Positions 37,392-42,148 of a stretch of 42,148 nt of DNA are shown here, in pieces. A program made the translations under genes and the position numbers. The stretch lies in contig CACIXF010000009.1 of the NCBI GenBank assembly GCA_902590535.1, positions 1 to 42,148 of the forward strand, written 5' to 3'. Origin of the DNA: an uncultured Pelagibacteraceae bacterium. Lineage in GTDB: Bacteria; Pseudomonadota; Alphaproteobacteria; Pelagibacterales; Pelagibacteraceae. The first letter of the stretch is position 1. Each line of letters starts with the position of its first letter. The notes beneath the pieces are model-generated. The model worked only from the letters and a program-made list of their open reading frames with translations, searched no databases and had not been told where the DNA came from.

Positions 37392-37865
37392 ATGAATAAA
37401 AATTTAAAAGATTTACCACTGAGAAGTGGGGTTGGAATAGTGTTATTAAATAAAGAAAATAAAGTATTCGTAGCAAAAAGAATAGATAATCCTAAAAATT
37501 TTTGGCAAATGCCTCAGGGTGGTGTTGATGAGGGAGAGGATAATTTAAAAGCTGCATTTAGAGAACTAGAGGAAGAAACAAGTATCAAAAGCGTAGAACT
37601 TATAAAAGAATTAGATGGTACATTAACCTATGATTTGCCTGATAGATTACTAGGTATTATATGGAAAGGTAAATACAAAGGTCAAAAGCAAAAATGGTTT
37701 TTAATGCGATTTATTGGAAATGATAGTGAAATAAATATTAACACAACTAATCCAGAGTTTTTAGATTGGAAGTGGATTGACCTAGATTTAATTACTGATG
37801 TTGCGGTTGATTTTAAACATCATGTTTATAAGGAACTGAAAGAAAAAGTAAAAAAATTAATTTAG
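37392..37865 (+). CDS. rppH: RNA pyrophosphohydrolase (Nudix)
   Basis: The 157-residue Nudix protein starts with LPLRSGVGIVLLNKENKVFV. The Nudix box is GGVDEGEDNLKAAFRELEEE followed by TSI. DLPDRLLGIIWKGKYKGQKQKWFLMRF is the RppH/IalA-type block. It removes pyrophosphate from the 5' end of mRNA, initiating decay. It lies 1 base after ctpA and overlaps the convergent atpC gene by 9 bases. The ctpA-rppH pairing is common in Alphaproteobacteria. Confidence 0.94.
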   Translation: MNKNLKDLPLRSGVGIVLLNKENKVFVAKRIDNPKNFWQMPQGGVDEGEDNLKAAFRELEEETSIKSVELIKELDGTLTYDLPDRLLGIIWKGKYKGQKQKWFLMRFIGNDSEININTTNPEFLDWKWIDLDLITDVAVDFKHHVYKELKEKVKKLI

Positions 37866-38248
37866 AGTTTTTAAAACTTCAACTTTTTGATCTGCTAAAT
37901 ATTTAGATTGATCGTTAAGATCAGTTTTATTAGCCTCTTCTTCTGCCTCTTTAAGTAAATCTTGTTGCTTTGATTTGTCCATATCAGCAAGATTAAAAAT
38001 TGTACTTGTTAAAATAGATAGATTGTTATTTTTAAACTCAACAATCCCATCTTCAACATAGTAATTTTCATCTCCTGATTTAGATAAAATCTTAATTATC
38101 CCAGGTTTCAAAAAGGAAATAATAGAAATATGATCCTTCAATATTCCCATCTCTCCTTCAAAAGCAGGGACCACAACTTCTGAAACATCATCTTTTACTA
38201 AAAAAGATTTTTCAGGATTTACTATTTCAACTTTAAACTCTTCGCTCA

Positions 38249-38249
<1 letters not shown>
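37857..38249 (-). CDS. atpC: ATP synthase F1 epsilon subunit
   Basis: The 130-residue protein has the epsilon beta-sandwich (KVEIVNPEKSFLVKDDVSEVVVPAFEGEMGILKDH) and a short C-terminal helical part. It links the F1 rotor and can regulate ATPase activity. Its ATG shares a base with the atpD stop (TAATG), so it is translationally coupled. It is the last gene of the F1 operon and its 3' end overlaps rppH by 9 bases. Confidence 0.95.
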
Positions 38250-40542
<2,293 letters not shown>

Positions 40543-40548
40543 AAATTA

Positions 40549-42084
40549 TTAAGATTTAAAATTTCCTTTTAATTGAGTGATTACCTCAACAAGTAATTTT
40601 TCTTTATCTTCCTCAAGTTTTCCTGAAGTTAAAATTGACTCTATAATTTCAGGCTTATCTGATTTACATTTTTCAATAATCTTGCTCTCAAATTCAGCAA
40701 CATCTTTTAGATCTATATCGTCCAGATAACCTTTAACTCCACAAAATACTGAAATAACTTGTTCTGCAACAGTCATGGGTGAATATTGTTTTTGTTTTAA
40801 AAGTTCAGTTAGTTTAGAGCCTCTATTTAAAAGTTGCTGAGTAGATGCATCTAAATCAGATCCAAATTGAGCAAAAGCTGCCATTTCTCTATATTGTGCT
40901 AACTCTAGTTTCATTGAACCAGAAACTTTTTTCATCGCTTTAGTTTGAGCTGATGAACCAACCCTAGATACTGATAAACCTACGTTAATTGCAGGTCTTA
41001 TACCTTGGTTAAATAGTTCTGTTTCAAGGAAAATTTGTCCGTCTGTAATTGAAATAACGTTAGTTGGAATGAACGCGGATACGTCTCCACCTTGTGTTTC
41101 AATAATTGGCAGTGCAGTAAGTGATCCACCACCATGTTCGTCACTTAATTTAGCTGCTCTTTCAAGTAATCTACTATGAAGATAAAATACATCTCCAGGA
41201 TATGCCTCACGTCCTGGCGGTCTTCTTAGTAGCAATGACATTTGTCTATAAGCAACTGCTTGTTTAGACAAATCATCATAAATTATTAACGCATGCATTC
41301 CATTATCTCTAAAATACTCACCCATCGTACAACCTGTATACGGTGCTAAGAATTGTAAAGGAGCAGAGTCCGATGCAGTAGCAGCAACGATTGTTGTGTA
41401 CTCCATAGCTCCAGCTTCTTCTAATGTTTTTTGAATTTGTCTTACTGTTGATCTTTTTTGTCCAACTGCAACGTATATACAATACAGTTTTTGTTTTTCA
41501 TCACCAGATTCATTGATTTTTTTTTGATTAATAATTGCATCTACTGCAACTGCTGTTTTACCAGTTTGTCTATCACCGATAATTAATTCCCTTTGCCCTC
41601 TTCCAATCGGAACTAGACTGTCAATTGATTTAAGACCAGTTTGCATTGGTTCACTTACTGATTGTCGTGGAATAATACCAGGAGCTTTTACTTCAACCCT
41701 GCTTTTTTTAATTCCTTTATCTAATGGTCCTTTTCCATCAATAGGATTTCCTAAACCATCCACTACTCTTCCTAATAATTCTTTTCCAACTGGAGTATCA
41801 ACAATATTACCCGTTCTTTTTACTACATCCCCTTCTTTAACATTTCTGTCATCACCAAAAATTACGACACCAACGTTTTCACTTTCTAAGTTTAGAGCCA
41901 TACCTTTTGAACCATCTGCAAACTCTACCATTTCACCAGCTTGAACATTATCCAAACCATAAATCCTAGCTATACCGTCTCCAACTGATAAAACTTGACC
42001 AACTTCTGTGACTTCTGCTTTATCACCAAAATTTTTAATTTGTTCTTTTAATATTTTTGTAACTTCTGAAGGATTTATTTCCAT
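40549..42084 (-). CDS. atpA: ATP synthase F1 alpha subunit
   Basis: The 511-residue protein starts [19 protein letters not shown] and has Walker [56 protein letters not shown] (in parts) and [18 protein letters not shown]. It forms the non-catalytic nucleotide sites of the F1 hexamer. The ATG follows the atpH stop directly (TAA-ATG), and atpG follows after 6 bases. The gene order H-A-G-D-C is the usual alphaproteobacterial F1 operon. Confidence 0.99.
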   Translation of the reverse strand: MEINPSEVTKILKEQIKNFGDKAEVTEVGQVLSVGDGIARIYGLDNVQAGEMVEFADGSKGMALNLESENVGVVIFGDDRNVKEGDVVKRTGNIVDTPVGKELLGRVVDGLGNPIDGKGPLDKGIKKSRVEVKAPGIIPRQSVSEPMQTGLKSIDSLVPIGRGQRELIIGDRQTGKTAVAVDAIINQKKINESGDEKQKLYCIYVAVGQKRSTVRQIQKTLEEAGAMEYTTIVAATASDSAPLQFLAPYTGCTMGEYFRDNGMHALIIYDDLSKQAVAYRQMSLLLRRPPGREAYPGDVFYLHSRLLERAAKLSDEHGGGSLTALPIIETQGGDVSAFIPTNVISITDGQIFLETELFNQGIRPAINVGLSVSRVGSSAQTKAMKKVSGSMKLELAQYREMAAFAQFGSDLDASTQQLLNRGSKLTELLKQKQYSPMTVAEQVISVFCGVKGYLDDIDLKDVAEFESKIIEKCKSDKPEIIESILTSGKLEEDKEKLLVEVITQLKGNFKS

Positions 42085-42148
42085 TTATGCCTCTATCATT
42101 CTATTTTCGATTTGTTGTAATTTATTTTTAATTGAGGTATCGACCATA
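42085..42148 (-). CDS. atpH: ATP synthase F1 delta subunit, last codons only
   Basis: Only the last 20 residues and the stop are inside the window: MVDTSIKNKLQQIENRMIEA, with TAA at 42087-42085. The MVDTSIKxKL block is the typical C-terminus of the delta subunit, and the position directly before atpA confirms it. The start is outside the window. Confidence 0.88.
   Translation of the reverse strand, partial: MVDTSIKNKLQQIENRMIEA

Overview
The window is a dense, very A+T-rich stretch of core bacterial chromosome. Almost every gene abuts or overlaps the next, and no gene-free gap exceeds 200 bases. The gene content points to a streamlined marine alphaproteobacterium of the SAR11 clade (Pelagibacter-like). 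The clues are a ChvI/ChvG pair beside ahcY, a RegA/ActR regulator, a class I lysyl-tRNA synthetase, the hisC-tyrA / metX-metW-gloB arrangement, the rplU-rpmA-obgE-proB-proA-nadD-rsfS order, and a SAM-II riboswitch before metX. The species assignment is inference. I see no tRNA, rRNA, insertion sequence, prophage or CRISPR array.

Layout. 1-5173 (+): the end of msrA, then sseA and a two-gene RND efflux system. 5170-5775 (-): a lytic-transglycosylase-like lipoprotein. 5820-6527 (+): gpmA. 6505-14996 (-): murU-like, amgK-like, tsaE, ahcY, chvG, chvI and polA, the last split by a one-base frameshift. 15111-15662 (+): bioY. 15655-16242 (-): regA/actR. 16386-19491 (+): a polyamine cluster of ornithine/lysine decarboxylase, deoxyhypusine-synthase-like protein and agmatinase-like protein. 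19488-23020 (-): yhhQ, rpmB, pyrD, lysS. 23112-26666 (+): trkH, an AmpG-like permease and an NlpC/P60 peptidase. 26663-28641 (-): tyrA and hisC. 28716-31269 (+): promoter, SAM-II riboswitch, metX, metW and gloB. 31280-37865 (+): promoter, rplU, rpmA, obgE, proB, proA, nadD, rsfS, ctpA and rppH. 37857-42148 (-): F1 ATP synthase genes atpC, D, G, A and the last codons of atpH.

How the genes work together. Two separated groups fit muropeptide recycling: AmpG-like import with a signal-less NlpC/P60 peptidase, and sugar salvage by AmgK/MurU-type enzymes. The metX-metW leader couples methionine synthesis to S-adenosylmethionine, while ahcY handles the S-adenosylhomocysteine side. The decarboxylase, DHS-like and ureohydrolase genes form a translationally coupled polyamine unit.

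Most of the window is ordinary housekeeping. The points most worth a second look are the polA frameshift, the overlap of all six convergent gene pairs (three share one TTAA as both stop codons), the DHS-like polyamine operon, the tightly packed SAM-II control region, and conserved gene neighbourhoods from which members are missing. I did not find a convincing wholly new system.
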